DNA of 39,720 bases, from NCBI GenBank assembly GCA_946548065.1, contig CAMNPM010000020.1, positions 1 through 39,720 of the forward strand, read 5' to 3'. The stretch comes from an uncultured Prevotella sp. (lineage in GTDB: Bacteria; Bacteroidota; Bacteroidia; Bacteroidales; Bacteroidaceae). This document shows positions 7,549 through 16,932 of the stretch, one piece after another (within the stretch, counting starts at the first letter, position 1; every line of letters begins with the position of its first letter). A program made the position numbers and the translations under genes. The notes below the pieces were generated by a model. That model saw nothing but the letters and a program-made list of their open reading frames with translations, searched no databases and was not told the origin of the DNA.

Positions 7549-7566
7549 CAACTTTATTTAAAAACA

Positions 7567-7598
7567 TTTGGTGTTTTTCGTGAAATTATCTAATTTTG
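7567..7598 (+). promoter_or_regulatory. promoter of the secreted hydrolase operon
   Basis: TTTG (7567-7570), 20 nt and TAATTTTG (7591-7598) form a complete Bacteroidetes promoter about 41 nt ahead of the ATG at 7640. It is back to back with the rfbA promoter. Confidence 0.7.
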
Positions 7599-7639
7599 CA
7601 GCGAAAATTTGTATCGTTACCTTTCTATTTAAGTAGAGA

Positions 7640-8794
7640 ATGAAAAGAATCTTACATATCGCAGCCTTGGTAGCCCTGTTGCTGCCGTTAGTGGCTTATG
7701 CCCAGCAGGCAGAGCGCCTGAGTGTGGCCACCATTAATATTGACGGACTTCCCAAGAAAATCCTGGTGTTCAATGTGAAGCCCAATGGTCCCGGTGCCGA
7801 GGGTACGTCGCGCATTGGCAAGTACCTGAAGACGAAGAACTATGACATCGCTTGCCTGCAAGAAGACTTCAACTATCATGACATGCTGACCCCCTGGCTG
7901 GAGGACGACTTTACCTTCGACGCATGGACGGGAGCGGTGGGGATAGACATCCCCGGCAAGAAAATCGACTTCCTGCATCTGCAGAACGAGCAGTTCGAGT
8001 GCGACGGTCTGGGTGCGGTATGGAAGAAGAGCATCTATCTGGCTTCCTCAGAGCGTCATGCCTGGGAGTCGGTCTTCGGCAAGTTCAGTCATGGCGGCGA
8101 CGCACTGGTCACCAAGGGCTATCGCCGCATGGAGCTGACGCTGGCCAGCGGTGCGCGGATTGTCGTCTATAACATGCACATGGATGCCAGCAGCAAGGAC
8201 GATGAGAAGGATGGCACGGGCCAGCAAGACCGTGATGCCCGCCTGTCTGAGTGGCGTCAGCTGCTGGGCGACGTGCTGGCACATATCGACACCCGTCCAA
8301 TTATCGTGATGGGCGACATGAACAGCTACTACTGCCGCGACCAGGTCAAGGCTGAGTTTATTGACAAGATTAATGAGACGGGACGTGCCAAGGCCTCCGA
8401 TGTATGGGTGGAACTGGAGAGAAACGGTGTCTATCCGGCATCCAAGGAAGGCGGTGTGTACTCCACCGTTCCCGGCAACATACTGGACGGCGAGTTGTTT
8501 GACAAGATAATCTATATCAATCCCGTGAACGGTACCAAGCTGAAGCCTTTGTCGTATCACATGGATGTTGACGGCTATATGTACGAGGGCAAGCCCCTGG
8601 GCGACCACTATCCCGTGTCCGCCACCTTTGAGGTGCAGGATATTAGGAAGTCGACAGCCATCGACGTTGTCACTTCGGAGCAGGAAGGCACCGCCACCTA
8701 TTATAACCTGAAGGGTCAGCGTGTCAGTCAGCCTGCTGATGGTGTGTATATTGAGCAGAAGGGTCAGACGACTCGCAAGCGTGTCATCAAATAA
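7640..8794 (+). CDS. secreted endonuclease/exonuclease/phosphatase-fold enzyme (sphingomyelinase-like)
   Basis: The 384-residue product has a signal peptide (cleavage near AYAQQ) and a DNase I / Mg-dependent phosphodiesterase fold. Visible motifs are LSVATINIDG at the mature N-terminus, CLQED (metal-binding Glu), VVYNMHMDA (catalytic His), IIVMGDMNS (Asp/Asn) and GDHYPVSA (general-base His) near residue 330. The order fits neutral sphingomyelinase-like or nucleic-acid phosphodiesterases. Substrate is not certain; association with two lipase-like genes favours a lipid head group. The last 40 residues (YYNLKGQRV...GVYIEQKGQ...RKRVIK) resemble the short C-terminal tail frequent on exported Prevotella proteins. 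First gene of a three-gene unit. Confidence 0.8.
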   Translation: MKRILHIAALVALLLPLVAYAQQAERLSVATINIDGLPKKILVFNVKPNGPGAEGTSRIGKYLKTKNYDIACLQEDFNYHDMLTPWLEDDFTFDAWTGAVGIDIPGKKIDFLHLQNEQFECDGLGAVWKKSIYLASSERHAWESVFGKFSHGGDALVTKGYRRMELTLASGARIVVYNMHMDASSKDDEKDGTGQQDRDARLSEWRQLLGDVLAHIDTRPIIVMGDMNSYYCRDQVKAEFIDKINETGRAKASDVWVELERNGVYPASKEGGVYSTVPGNILDGELFDKIIYINPVNGTKLKPLSYHMDVDGYMYEGKPLGDHYPVSATFEVQDIRKSTAIDVVTSEQEGTATYYNLKGQRVSQPADGVYIEQKGQTTRKRVIK

Positions 8795-8806
8795 ATGGGT
8801 TTCACG

Positions 8807-10489
8807 ATGAAGAACAGACTGATTGTGTTCCTCGCAATGGCAGCGCAGATGGTTGCCGCCAGTGCTCAGGATATCACATATAGGATACTGCACGAGACTG
8901 ATACCGTTATGAAGTGTCAGCTGTCGGGCATCACGCTGGGTACGCGCGACGTGCGCTACTATCGCTACGAATATCCCTCCAAAGACAGCGACGGCAAGGC
9001 AGTCACCATCAGCGGTGTCATCGTGGCTCCGTCGGATATAGTAAATGGCGATACGCCCTGCGACGGGGTCATCCTGTTCAACCATCCTACCATTGGCAAT
9101 CCCTCGGACGCACCCTCACAAGGCGGACTCGAGGCTCCCAGTGCGATGCTGGCCAGCCCGCTGAAGCCCAACTACGTCATGGTGATGTCAGACTATATCG
9201 GCTATGGCTCGTCCATCGACCACCCCATCTGCTATCTTGCCGGCGAGACCAATGCCCGCAACTCGCTCGACGGACTGTTGGCAGCGCGGCAGCTGATGGC
9301 CGACGAAGAGATACCTCAGGGCAAGTACCTCTTCAATGTGGGCTATTCGCAGGGCGGCACAGAAAGCATGTACGTAGCCAAGCTGCGCGACATGGAGTAT
9401 AAGGATAAAGGCATTACGTTCGACAAGACCTTTGTGGGCGGTGGCATGCTGGACTGCGAGAAGGCCTATGCTGAGTATGTGCAGAAAGACCAGTGCGATG
9501 CCATCAATGATGTGGCGATGTTCCTCATCTCGGTCAACGAGAACTTTCATTTAGGTGTCAAGTATTCCGACCTGTTTCAGGAACCCTTGGCCTCCAACGT
9601 GGCGGAGGTTATACGGACCAAGGACAAGTCGGTGCTCAGACGTATCGGTGTGAGCAGCCTCGACTCGTTGCACCAGCTGCTCACTCCCGCCTATATGAAT
9701 CTGCAGAGCCCCGAGGCCAAGGCACTCTCCGCCAAGCTGGCAGAGATCAAGATTTCGAACGGCTGGGAGCCCGACCCCACCCAGCGTTATTATATGGAGC
9801 ACAGCCGACACGACAACTATGTGCCAATACAGTGTGCGCGGGCTATGATCACATGGCTCAGGACCAAAGGCTATACGCCCAGTCTGGTGCCTGGCAAGAC
9901 CAATCTGCAGACCAATATGATGGTGTTCAAGCTGAAGCATCAGCAGTCGGGTATCGTATGGGCTATCCAGACGATGGCAGCCATCCAGTTCTGGCCTGTG
10001 GCATACTATGAGGGTGGGCTCAACCGCTACTATTACGGTGTGGTGCGCGACCTGAACCTGATGAAGGCCATCAAGCTGCTGGAGAGCCTGGGCATCAACC
10101 TGAAGAAGGTTGCCTCCAATGCCCCGCAGTTCCAGACGGAGTTGGCAGCAGCCGTTTCCGATGGCAGTATTGATGCCAACGGCAGCGTCAGCCAGCTGAG
10201 CCGGAGAGCCGGCTTCTTCGAGATCACCGACCAGATAACCTCTGTGCTGGCCAAGGTCGACTTGACGCTGGCCGATGCCTACGAGATGCTGGATGACTCG
10301 GGCATCACTATTGCAGATATTACAGATGTAGTCAACTACTTCAGCAGCTCGTCATCGGCACCGTCGCTGACGCCGACCGAAGAGCGCACGGAAGCACCTG
10401 TCTATCTGTTGCGCCTCTACGAGGAGACACTGGCAGGCTGGTATCTGCTGGGCGGCTACGATGTGGAATATAGCTCATGGGGATGGTGA
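8807..10489 (+). CDS. secreted alpha/beta hydrolase (lipase/esterase-like), copy 1
   Basis: The 560-residue product has a signal peptide (MKNRLIVFLAMAAQMVAASA) and an alpha/beta-hydrolase core. The motifs are ILFNHPTIG (oxyanion region), the nucleophile elbow GYSQGG at about S181, and HSRHDNYVPIQ carrying the likely catalytic Asp. A His follows in the LKHQQSG region. The core resembles secretory lipases of the fungal LIP type. About 45% or more of the residues match the next gene by eye, so the pair arose by tandem duplication. An ATG at 8795, immediately after the previous stop, would add four residues; 8807 gives the cleaner signal peptide. Very likely co-transcribed with the enzyme at 7640. 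Confidence 0.75.
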   Translation: MKNRLIVFLAMAAQMVAASAQDITYRILHETDTVMKCQLSGITLGTRDVRYYRYEYPSKDSDGKAVTISGVIVAPSDIVNGDTPCDGVILFNHPTIGNPSDAPSQGGLEAPSAMLASPLKPNYVMVMSDYIGYGSSIDHPICYLAGETNARNSLDGLLAARQLMADEEIPQGKYLFNVGYSQGGTESMYVAKLRDMEYKDKGITFDKTFVGGGMLDCEKAYAEYVQKDQCDAINDVAMFLISVNENFHLGVKYSDLFQEPLASNVAEVIRTKDKSVLRRIGVSSLDSLHQLLTPAYMNLQSPEAKALSAKLAEIKISNGWEPDPTQRYYMEHSRHDNYVPIQCARAMITWLRTKGYTPSLVPGKTNLQTNMMVFKLKHQQSGIVWAIQTMAAIQFWPVAYYEGGLNRYYYGVVRDLNLMKAIKLLESLGINLKKVASNAPQFQTELAAAVSDGSIDANGSVSQLSRRAGFFEITDQITSVLAKVDLTLADAYEMLDDSGITIADITDVVNYFSSSSSAPSLTPTEERTEAPVYLLRLYEETLAGWYLLGGYDVEYSSWGW

Positions 10490-10493
10490 AAAA

Positions 10494-12203
10494 ATGAATA
10501 GTAGGATGAAAGAACTGAAGATGAAGCGACTGACAACAACAGTGCTGGTGCTGGTTCTGACAGCATTCAGGGCAGCAGCACAGGATGTGGCGTATACCAT
10601 TCTGTCGGAGGCCGATACCGTCATCAAGACCCGTGTGGCAGGTATCACGCTCGACTCACGGGCCGTGCGCCGCTATGTATATGAATATGCCTCGAAGGAT
10701 GCCGACGGACATCCGGCCACCGTCAGCGGTGTGGTGATGATACCCCAGAACGTGCTGGAAGGCACCCCCTGCGATGGTATCATGCTGTTCAACCACGCCA
10801 CGCTCAGCTCGCCTGAGGACGCTCCCTCGCAGGGAAATGCCGAGCTGGTCAACGGCTTGATAGCCAACCCGCTGCGCCCCAACTACATCCTCGTCATGAG
10901 CGACTATATAGGCTACGGCTCGTCAGCCTCGTATCCCATGTTCTACCATAGCGGCGATGTCAATGCCCGCAACATTCTCGACGGACTGCTGGCAGCACGG
11001 CAGCTGCTCAACGACAGGAACATCCCGCAGGGCAAGTACCTGTTTAACCTGGGCTTCTCGCAGGGCGGTTCTGAGAGCCTGTATGTCGCCAAGCTCCGCG
11101 ACATGGAGTATAAGGACAAGGGCATCACCTTCAGCAAGACCTTTGCAGGCGGTGGCCCCACCGACTATGTGAAGGCCTATCAGGAGTATGTGAAGGCCGA
11201 CACCTGCCAGGATGTCAAGGACGTGGTGATGATGATGGTGTCGGCAGTAGAGAACCTCCATCTCGGGATTCAGTATACCGACTTGTTCCAGGAACCCCTG
11301 GCCAGCATCATTCCTGACCTTATCAAGGAAAAAGACAAGGGCGTGTTCAGCAGGGTAGGCATAGGCATGGAAGGCCGCTTGAGCAAACTGATACAGCCCG
11401 CCTACATGAATCTGGAGAGTGCGCAGGCCAAGGCCTTTATGGCTGCCTTGGAGAAAATCAACCTGATGAACGGCTGGAAGATTGACCCCACCCAGCGTTA
11501 CTTCATTGCCCATAGCCGCCACGACAACTACGTACCCATCCAAAGCGTAAGAGCCATCATTCCCTGGATGATGGAGCAGGGCTTCACCCCTTCCGTCATA
11601 CCCGGAAAAACCAACCTGCAGACCAATACCCTCATCATCAAGGCCAACCATACTGTGGCAGCCATCGTGTGGCTGGTGCAGACCATTGCAGCCATCCAGT
11701 TCTGGCCCGTGGCATACTATGAGGGCGACCTGAATCGCTACTATTATGGCGTGGTGAAGGATCTGGACATCATGAAGATTATCACCATCCTGAAAGGCTG
11801 GGGGCTCGACGTCCGCAAGCTGGTGAATATCAGCCAGGCTCCCCAGCACCGGGCTTCAGCCTTGGGAACGCTGCTGTCCCTCTTCCCCGGTGTGGTGAAT
11901 ACCCTTGCCAAGGTCGACCTGACCACCGAGGACCTGTCGGAGATGCTGCATGATGCGGGCATCACCGACGAGGATCTCATTCGCGTCGCAGCTTATCTGC
12001 TGGGTCTTACCGATGCAGCGCCGTCAGCAGACACTCCCGCCAGCGCTCCCTCGCTCGACGCGCTGTGGCAGCGCACCGAGGCTCCCGTCTTCCTGCTGCA
12101 GCATTATGAACGGACGCTGGCCGACTGGTTCAAGCAGGCCGGATACGACGTGGAGTATCAGAAGTGGGGCTGGGGCAACATGGAAGACGAAACGGCCAAT
12201 TAG
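10494..12203 (+). CDS. secreted alpha/beta hydrolase (lipase/esterase-like), copy 2
   Basis: This 569-residue paralogue of the preceding gene shares the same order of motifs: ITLDSRAVRRYVYEY, IMLFNHATLSSPEDAPSQG, YIGYGSS, the nucleophile elbow GFSQGGSESLYVAK (about S189), HSRHDNYVPIQ and QFWPVAYYEGDLNRYYYG. The first ATG after the upstream stop is at 10494, only 4 nt away and preceded by an A-run. ATGs at 10506 and 10521 are alternatives, and 10521 would begin a minimal signal peptide (MKRLTTTVLVLVLTAF). The C-terminal third is more diverged between the copies, with insertions near residues 510-540, so substrate preference may differ. It ends the unit; no terminator is seen in the 49 nt before the next gene. 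Confidence 0.75.
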   Translation: MNSRMKELKMKRLTTTVLVLVLTAFRAAAQDVAYTILSEADTVIKTRVAGITLDSRAVRRYVYEYASKDADGHPATVSGVVMIPQNVLEGTPCDGIMLFNHATLSSPEDAPSQGNAELVNGLIANPLRPNYILVMSDYIGYGSSASYPMFYHSGDVNARNILDGLLAARQLLNDRNIPQGKYLFNLGFSQGGSESLYVAKLRDMEYKDKGITFSKTFAGGGPTDYVKAYQEYVKADTCQDVKDVVMMMVSAVENLHLGIQYTDLFQEPLASIIPDLIKEKDKGVFSRVGIGMEGRLSKLIQPAYMNLESAQAKAFMAALEKINLMNGWKIDPTQRYFIAHSRHDNYVPIQSVRAIIPWMMEQGFTPSVIPGKTNLQTNTLIIKANHTVAAIVWLVQTIAAIQFWPVAYYEGDLNRYYYGVVKDLDIMKIITILKGWGLDVRKLVNISQAPQHRASALGTLLSLFPGVVNTLAKVDLTTEDLSEMLHDAGITDEDLIRVAAYLLGLTDAAPSADTPASAPSLDALWQRTEAPVFLLQHYERTLADWFKQAGYDVEYQKWGWGNMEDETAN

Positions 12204-12252
12204 TCATTGTCTTGACAGAAATTATTCAATTATTTAAAAATATACAGTTACA

Positions 12253-12867
12253 ATGAGTTTTTTTAGTAAGTTATTTGGAAAGAAGGAAGAACAACAGAAG
12301 ACTGGGGGAATGGAAGACTTCATGACCCTCATCCGAGTATATTTCCAGGCTTGTATGGCCAGTGACCTGGGCATCACCAACCTGGCCGCACTGCCCGACC
12401 TGCGTGTGTTCAAGGCCACCCTGAAGGTGCCTACCCAGAACAATCGCCTGGGAGTGGCTGAGAAGTCGCGCTGCAAGAAGATGCTCAGGGAATTGTATGA
12501 GATGGACGACGACTTCACCAAGGAGATAGAGTCGAGCATCCGCAAGCGCTGCAAGAAGCCACAGGACGTGCAGACCTATATGTACCAGTTCTCTGGATTC
12601 ACACAGGACCTGATGATGCTCATTGGCAACCTGATGAAGTTCAAGCTCCGCCTGCCCAGCTTCTTCAAGAGTGCCATACGTACGATGACTGAGAAAACCG
12701 TCAATGACATCTTCAACAAGAACGACTTCTCTGATGCTGCTGTGATGAAGACCGTAGTAGCCATTCGGCAGTATGCCCAGAAATTGGGTTTCTCGCAGCA
12801 GTGGACCACCAATTTCGTCTACCGCATTGTCATGCTCGCCAAGAAGGAAAAGCAGCCCAAAGAATGA
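12253..12867 (+). CDS. conserved protein of unknown function
   Basis: A 204-residue soluble, largely helical, lysine-rich protein beginning MSFFSKLFGKKEEQQKTGGM. No signal peptide, transmembrane segment or known catalytic motif could be found. A hydrophobic/basic block (MLIGNLMKFKLRLPSFFKSA) lies in the middle. Codon usage resembles its neighbours, and the amino-terminal SFFSKLFGKK pattern is common in small bacterial proteins that touch membranes through an amphipathic helix; that is only a hint. It may belong to the upstream transcript (49-nt gap) since no TAnnTTTG box was found before it. A perfect 16-bp palindrome follows its stop. Confidence 0.7.
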   Translation: MSFFSKLFGKKEEQQKTGGMEDFMTLIRVYFQACMASDLGITNLAALPDLRVFKATLKVPTQNNRLGVAEKSRCKKMLRELYEMDDDFTKEIESSIRKRCKKPQDVQTYMYQFSGFTQDLMMLIGNLMKFKLRLPSFFKSAIRTMTEKTVNDIFNKNDFSDAAVMKTVVAIRQYAQKLGFSQQWTTNFVYRIVMLAKKEKQPKE

Positions 12868-12877
12868 CATACAGGCC

Positions 12878-12893
12878 TTCTTAACGTTAAGAA
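12878..12893. repeat. perfect 16-bp palindrome (TTCTTAACGTTAAGAA)
   Basis: The two halves meet with no spacer, so it is a poor RNA hairpin but a good candidate for a dimeric DNA-binding site. It lies 6 bp before a heptamer repeat and 47 bp before the -7 box of the coiled-coil/zapA/rny unit. Confidence 0.5.
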
Positions 12894-12898
12894 ATCAT

Positions 12899-12930
12899 AA
12901 AGTTCAAAGTACAAAGTTCAAAGTTTAAAG
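12899..12930. repeat. heptamer tandem repeat AAAGTTC (4.5 units)
   Basis: Seven-base units AAAGTTC, AAAGTAC, AAAGTTC, AAAGTTT and AAAG run head to tail immediately upstream of the promoter at 12940. Confidence 0.75.
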
Positions 12931-12939
12931 AAAACAAAT

Positions 12940-12947
12940 TACCTTTG
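12940..12947 (+). promoter_or_regulatory. -7 box of the coiled-coil/zapA/rny unit
   Basis: TACCTTTG matches TAnnTTTG; transcription would start near 12953, about 14 nt before the ATG at 12967. The -33 position falls inside the heptamer repeat and has no TTTG. Confidence 0.55.
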
Positions 12948-12966
12948 TACGGAAAAGTGATTGTGT

Positions 12967-13266
12967 ATGACCGCTAACGAGAAAACTTTAGCAACGTTTG
13001 AAACTCGTGCCAGACAGATGATTCTCCGTTTTCAGCAGTTGCAGAAAGAAAACGAAGCTCTTCATGCCATGGTTAAAAAAGGAGAGGACGAACTCCGGGA
13101 ACTGCGTGAGAAGTTGGACCGACAGCAGTCAGACTATCAGTCGCTAAAGATGGCTAAGATGATTGAAATTACTGACGGTGACCTGTCAGAAGCCAAGGTT
13201 CGGTTGTCGAGGCTAATCCGTGACGTCAACAAATGCATCAGTATCCTCAGTGATGATTCACAGTAA
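12967..13266 (+). CDS. coiled-coil protein encoded upstream of zapA (ZapB-like)
   Basis: A 99-residue protein predicted to be mostly coiled coil (FQQLQKENEALHAMVKKGED and following heptads, residues ~15-60), ending in ISILSDDSQ. Small coiled-coil proteins of this kind sit directly before zapA in many Bacteroidetes and may act with it at the division ring, as ZapB does in enterobacteria. That role is inference; homology to E. coli ZapB is not established here. ATG at 12967 is preferred over a TTG two codons earlier. The stop codon TAA shares its last base with the zapA start (TAATG), so translation is coupled. Confidence 0.7.
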   Translation: MTANEKTLATFETRARQMILRFQQLQKENEALHAMVKKGEDELRELREKLDRQQSDYQSLKMAKMIEITDGDLSEAKVRLSRLIRDVNKCISILSDDSQ

Positions 13267-13607
13267 TGCAAGAGGAGAAACAGGCTATGGCAGAACAGGA
13301 AGAGGACAGACTACATATCAAACTGCACGTTTATGATGACGACATCAGCATGGTCATCAACCGTGAGGATGAGGAGTATTGCCGTTCGGCGGCAAAGCTC
13401 ATCACTGCGCGGTATAATGCTTATGCAGGCAGGTTCAAGGGCCACAAGACCGACCATCAGGTGGCGCTGATGACCCTTATCGACATTGCCTTGCTCTACG
13501 AGAAGCAGCGTGCAGCCAACGATACCTCGCCCTATGATAATGTTCTTGCCCGTTTGACGAAGGAAATCGAGGATGCCCTCGGAGAGAACGGAATCAAAGA
13601 ACATTAA
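13266..13607 (+). CDS. zapA: cell division protein ZapA
   Basis: The 113-residue protein carries the ZapA pattern: an N-terminal beta region ([31 protein letters not shown]) followed by a long helix ([22 protein letters not shown]). ZapA binds FtsZ and bundles protofilaments at the division septum. The ATG overlaps the upstream stop as TAATG. A second Met at residue 8 (MAEQEEDR) is possible. rny follows 23 nt later on the same strand, the order usual in Bacteroidetes. Confidence 0.85.
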   Translation: MQEEKQAMAEQEEDRLHIKLHVYDDDISMVINREDEEYCRSAAKLITARYNAYAGRFKGHKTDHQVALMTLIDIALLYEKQRAANDTSPYDNVLARLTKEIEDALGENGIKEH

Positions 13608-13630
13608 TTCAATATATACTAAAAACATTT

Positions 13631-15172
13631 ATGAACATTATTGTTGGTATTATTCTAATCGTGGCGGCCCTGATCATCGGAGGCCTCTGCGGGTTTATGA
13701 TTTTCCGCTTTGTCATCAAGGGGAAATATAATGAGATGGTAAGTGCCGCCAAGAAGGAGGCCGATGTGATTAAAGAGAAGAAGCTGCTCGAAGTCAAGGA
13801 GAAGTTCCTCAACAAGAAGGCAGAGCTCGAGAAGGAGGTGCAGCAGCGCAACCAGCACATCCAGCAGGGTGAGAACAAGCTCAAGCAGCGCGAGATCTCG
13901 CTCAATCAGCGTCAGGAAGAGCTGGGACGTCGCAAGAACGAGCTCGACAACCAGCAGACACGCATCGACAACGAGAAGAAGCTCATGGCCCTCAAGCAGG
14001 ATGAGCTCGAGAAGATGCAGCTGCAGGAGCGCGCCAAGCTGGAGGAGCTGTCGGGCTTGTCAGCCGACGAGGCCAAGGCCCGTCTCGTTGAGTCGCTCAA
14101 GGACGAGGCTCGCACCGATGCTGCCGCCTACATCAACGAGATTATGGACGAGGCCAAGCTCAATGCCAATGCGCAGGCCAAGAAGATTATCATCCAGACC
14201 ATTCAGCGCGTAGCCACCGAGACTGCCGTAGAGAACTCTGTCAGTGTGTTCCACATCGAGAACGACGATGTCAAGGGCCGCGTCATCGGGCGCGAGGGAC
14301 GAAACATCCGCGCCCTGGAGGCCGCCTGCGGTGTGGAGATCGTGGTCGACGACACACCCGAGGCCATTGTCATCTCAGCCTTCGACCCCATCCGGCGCGA
14401 GACCTGCCGACTGGCACTCCACCAGCTGGTGGCCGACGGACGTATCCATCCCGCCCGCATCGAAGAGGTGGTGGCCAAGGTCAAGAAACAGCTGGAGACC
14501 GAAATCATTGAGACAGGTAAGCGCACCACCATCGACCTCGGCATCCACGGACTGCATCCAGAGCTCATTCGTATCATTGGTAAGATGAAGTACCGCTCTT
14601 CCTACGGTCAGAACTTGCTGCAGCATGCCCGCGAGACCGCTAACCTCTGTGCCGTGATGGCTGCTGAGCTGGGACTCAACCCCAAGAAAGCCAAGCGCGC
14701 CGGACTGCTTCACGACATCGGCAAGGTACCCGACGAGGAAAGCGAACTGCCCCATGCCCTCTATGGTGCCAAGATTGCCGAGAAGTTCAAGGAGAAACCC
14801 GACATCTGCAATGCCATCGGTGCTCACCACGACGAGATGGAGATGCAGACGCTGCTGGCTCCCATCGTCCAGATCTGCGATGCCATCTCCGGTGCCCGTC
14901 CCGGTGCCCGTCGCGAGATTGTTGAGGCCTATATCAAGCGTCTCAACGACCTTGAGGCCATCGCCATGTCCTATCCCGGAGTCACCAAGACCTATGCCAT
15001 CCAGGCTGGTCGCGAGCTCCGTGTCATCGTAGGTGCCGACAAGATGGACGATGCAGAGACCGAGGCACTGAGCGGACAGATTGCCTCCAAGATCCAGAAC
15101 GAGATGACCTATCCCGGTCAGGTGAAGATCACCGTCATCCGCGAGACGCGTTCCGTCGCCTACGCCAAGTAG
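13631..15172 (+). CDS. rny: ribonuclease Y
   Basis: RNase Y is a membrane-anchored endoribonuclease that starts mRNA decay. The 513-residue protein has one N-terminal transmembrane segment (about residues 3-27), a long coiled coil (about 30-160) rich in Lys/Glu/Gln, a KH domain ([15 protein letters not shown] near 216) and an HD domain with the metal-binding HDIGK at about residues 361-365, plus GAHHDE. Length and domain order match the family. It closes the coiled-coil/zapA unit and is followed by a strong bidirectional terminator at 15211-15242. Confidence 0.95.
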   Translation: MNIIVGIILIVAALIIGGLCGFMIFRFVIKGKYNEMVSAAKKEADVIKEKKLLEVKEKFLNKKAELEKEVQQRNQHIQQGENKLKQREISLNQRQEELGRRKNELDNQQTRIDNEKKLMALKQDELEKMQLQERAKLEELSGLSADEAKARLVESLKDEARTDAAAYINEIMDEAKLNANAQAKKIIIQTIQRVATETAVENSVSVFHIENDDVKGRVIGREGRNIRALEAACGVEIVVDDTPEAIVISAFDPIRRETCRLALHQLVADGRIHPARIEEVVAKVKKQLETEIIETGKRTTIDLGIHGLHPELIRIIGKMKYRSSYGQNLLQHARETANLCAVMAAELGLNPKKAKRAGLLHDIGKVPDEESELPHALYGAKIAEKFKEKPDICNAIGAHHDEMEMQTLLAPIVQICDAISGARPGARREIVEAYIKRLNDLEAIAMSYPGVTKTYAIQAGRELRVIVGADKMDDAETEALSGQIASKIQNEMTYPGQVKITVIRETRSVAYAK

Positions 15173-15210
15173 CCTTCCTGACGAACGAAGACCACCAACC
15201 GTCATACAGC

Positions 15211-15242
15211 AAAAGCCGCACAGGATTTCCCGTGCGGCTTTT
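15211..15242. terminator. bidirectional intrinsic terminator between rny and the MFS gene
   Basis: AAAAGCCGCAC (15211-15221) pairs perfectly with 15232-15242 around a 10-nt loop, with T-rich DNA beyond and A-rich flanks on the other side. It serves rny on the plus strand and the MFS gene on the minus strand. Confidence 0.85.
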
Positions 15243-15265
15243 ATTTTGAATGATTAATGGAATCT

Positions 15266-16885
15266 TTATTGAATGTTTGGCAGTTCAAGGCCCAGACCCT
15301 TCTTGCGGTCGACAACCTTGAGGAGCAGACCGAGGATGAAGGCTGCCACGCCGAGGCAGGCCAGCATGACGAGAGGGGCGGTATAGTCGAACTGGGTGGG
15401 GTCGGTGACTCCTGGGTTGGTGGCATCGAGCACCTTACCGATGAGCAGTGGGAACAGCCACAGGCCAATATTCTGAATCCAGAAGATGAGGGCATAGGCA
15501 GAGCCGATGACCTTGGCATCAACGAGCTTAGGCACCGAGGGCCACAGTGATGCGGGGACGAGCGAGAACGACGCTCCGAGCACGAGGATGGTGGCGTAGG
15601 CGATAACGATGCCGCCAGCTGCCGACCCTTTGAAGAGGGGCAGGATGAAGGCGAAGGTGAGATGGCAGCCTATGAGAAGCAGCGAACCCAGTATGAGCAT
15701 GGTAGCAGCCTTGCCGTTGTGGTCGAGGTAGCTGCCAAGGATGGGTGTGATGAGCACAGCGAGCAATGGGAACACGGCGAAGATGGACTCTGCCGACTGG
15801 CGCATGAATCCCATGTAGCAATAGAGGATGAGCGATGCGATAGAGATGCCTAAGAGCGTGAGGCGGGCCGTGCGGCTCTTCTGGAAATTAGACGCAAAGC
15901 CTGCTATGGCCACTATGAGCATGATGACATATTGCACCACCGTGACCTGCGGACTGGCCCAGAACGAGTCGGCAGAGGGTGCGGTGAGTGTGAGGTTGCA
16001 CTGCAGCATGTTGACGGCATACTTCTGGAACGGGAAGATGGCCGAGTAGTATAGCACACAGAGCAGGGCAACGAGCCAGAAACCGCTGTCGGTAAGGATT
16101 TTGCCGATGTCGCTGACCTTAAACGGATCGTCCTTTTCCTCTGCCTCACCGGTTTGAGCATCCAGCTTCTGGTCCATGACAAAATAGACGACAGACATCA
16201 TCAAGGCTATGCACATGAGTACCACACCGAAGGCTACGGAGCGTGAGACGCTGATGCTGCCGCCCAGGCGGGCAAAGAACGGCGAGAAGATCATGCAGGT
16301 AGCAACGCCCAGACGGGCCAATGCCATCTCCGACCCCATAGCGAGTGCCATCTCGCGGCCCTTGAACCATTTGACGATACCGCGGCTGACAGTGATGCCC
16401 GCCATCTCGCAGCCACAGCCGAAGATCATAAATCCGCTGGCAGCAAACTTTGCCGAGGCGGGCATGCCGGCATAGAAAGGCGATACGCCCAGCTCGTCGA
16501 AGAGGGGAATGTAGTTGAGATGGGTGTTGAACCATTGTTCAAGTGGGCTTCCCATGAAGTCTTCTGAGACTGCATACCATTTGATGCAGGCACCAATCAG
16601 CATGACAGCGGTAGAGAGCAGCATGGTGAAGCGGACGCCCATCTTGTCGAGGATGATACCTGCAAAGATGAGGAAGAAGGCAAACACGTTGAGGAAGACC
16701 TCTGAGCCTTGCATGGTGCCGAAGGCCGTAGAATCCCATCCGCGAGTCTCCTGCATGAGGTCCTTGATGGGCGAGAGAATGTCCATGAAAATGTAGCTGC
16801 AGAACATGGCTAGTGCCAAGAGCAGCAGAGCAGTCCAGCGCATGGCAGCCGAGTCGCGTAGTGTCTTTTGAATTGCTTGAGTCAT
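15266..16885 (-). CDS. MFS transporter (MFSD1-like), partner of an S9 peptidase
   Basis: A 539-residue inner-membrane protein with about 12 hydrophobic segments and the MFS loop motif DKMGVRFTML between segments 2 and 3. Long loops separate segments 3-4 and the two halves (DQKLDAQTGEAEEKDDPFK). The overall pattern resembles the MFSD1 branch, whose animal member exports dipeptides. Its gene is 33 nt downstream of a secreted dipeptidyl/oligopeptidase on the same strand, so uptake of di- or tripeptides is a sensible proposal (inference). No separate promoter was seen; the gap is a heptamer repeat of T and A. Confidence 0.75.
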   Translation of the reverse strand: MTQAIQKTLRDSAAMRWTALLLLALAMFCSYIFMDILSPIKDLMQETRGWDSTAFGTMQGSEVFLNVFAFFLIFAGIILDKMGVRFTMLLSTAVMLIGACIKWYAVSEDFMGSPLEQWFNTHLNYIPLFDELGVSPFYAGMPASAKFAASGFMIFGCGCEMAGITVSRGIVKWFKGREMALAMGSEMALARLGVATCMIFSPFFARLGGSISVSRSVAFGVVLMCIALMMSVVYFVMDQKLDAQTGEAEEKDDPFKVSDIGKILTDSGFWLVALLCVLYYSAIFPFQKYAVNMLQCNLTLTAPSADSFWASPQVTVVQYVIMLIVAIAGFASNFQKSRTARLTLLGISIASLILYCYMGFMRQSAESIFAVFPLLAVLITPILGSYLDHNGKAATMLILGSLLLIGCHLTFAFILPLFKGSAAGGIVIAYATILVLGASFSLVPASLWPSVPKLVDAKVIGSAYALIFWIQNIGLWLFPLLIGKVLDATNPGVTDPTQFDYTAPLVMLACLGVAAFILGLLLKVVDRKKGLGLELPNIQ

Positions 16886-16904
16886 ATAATTATTATTTTG
16901 TTTT

Positions 16905-16932
16905 TTAATTTTTCATTTTTAATTTTTATTTT
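16905..16932. repeat. heptamer tandem repeat TTAATTT (4 units)
   Basis: Units TTAATTT, TTCATTT, TTAATTT and TTATTTT run head to tail across the stop codon of the S9 peptidase gene (16919-16921), so the last codons of that gene are part of the repeat. Confidence 0.65.

Noticed and set aside
8048..9085. 345-codon open frame opposite the phosphodiesterase/hydrolase genes
   Set aside because: It crosses the boundary of two real genes and its sequence shows no domain; a shadow frame.
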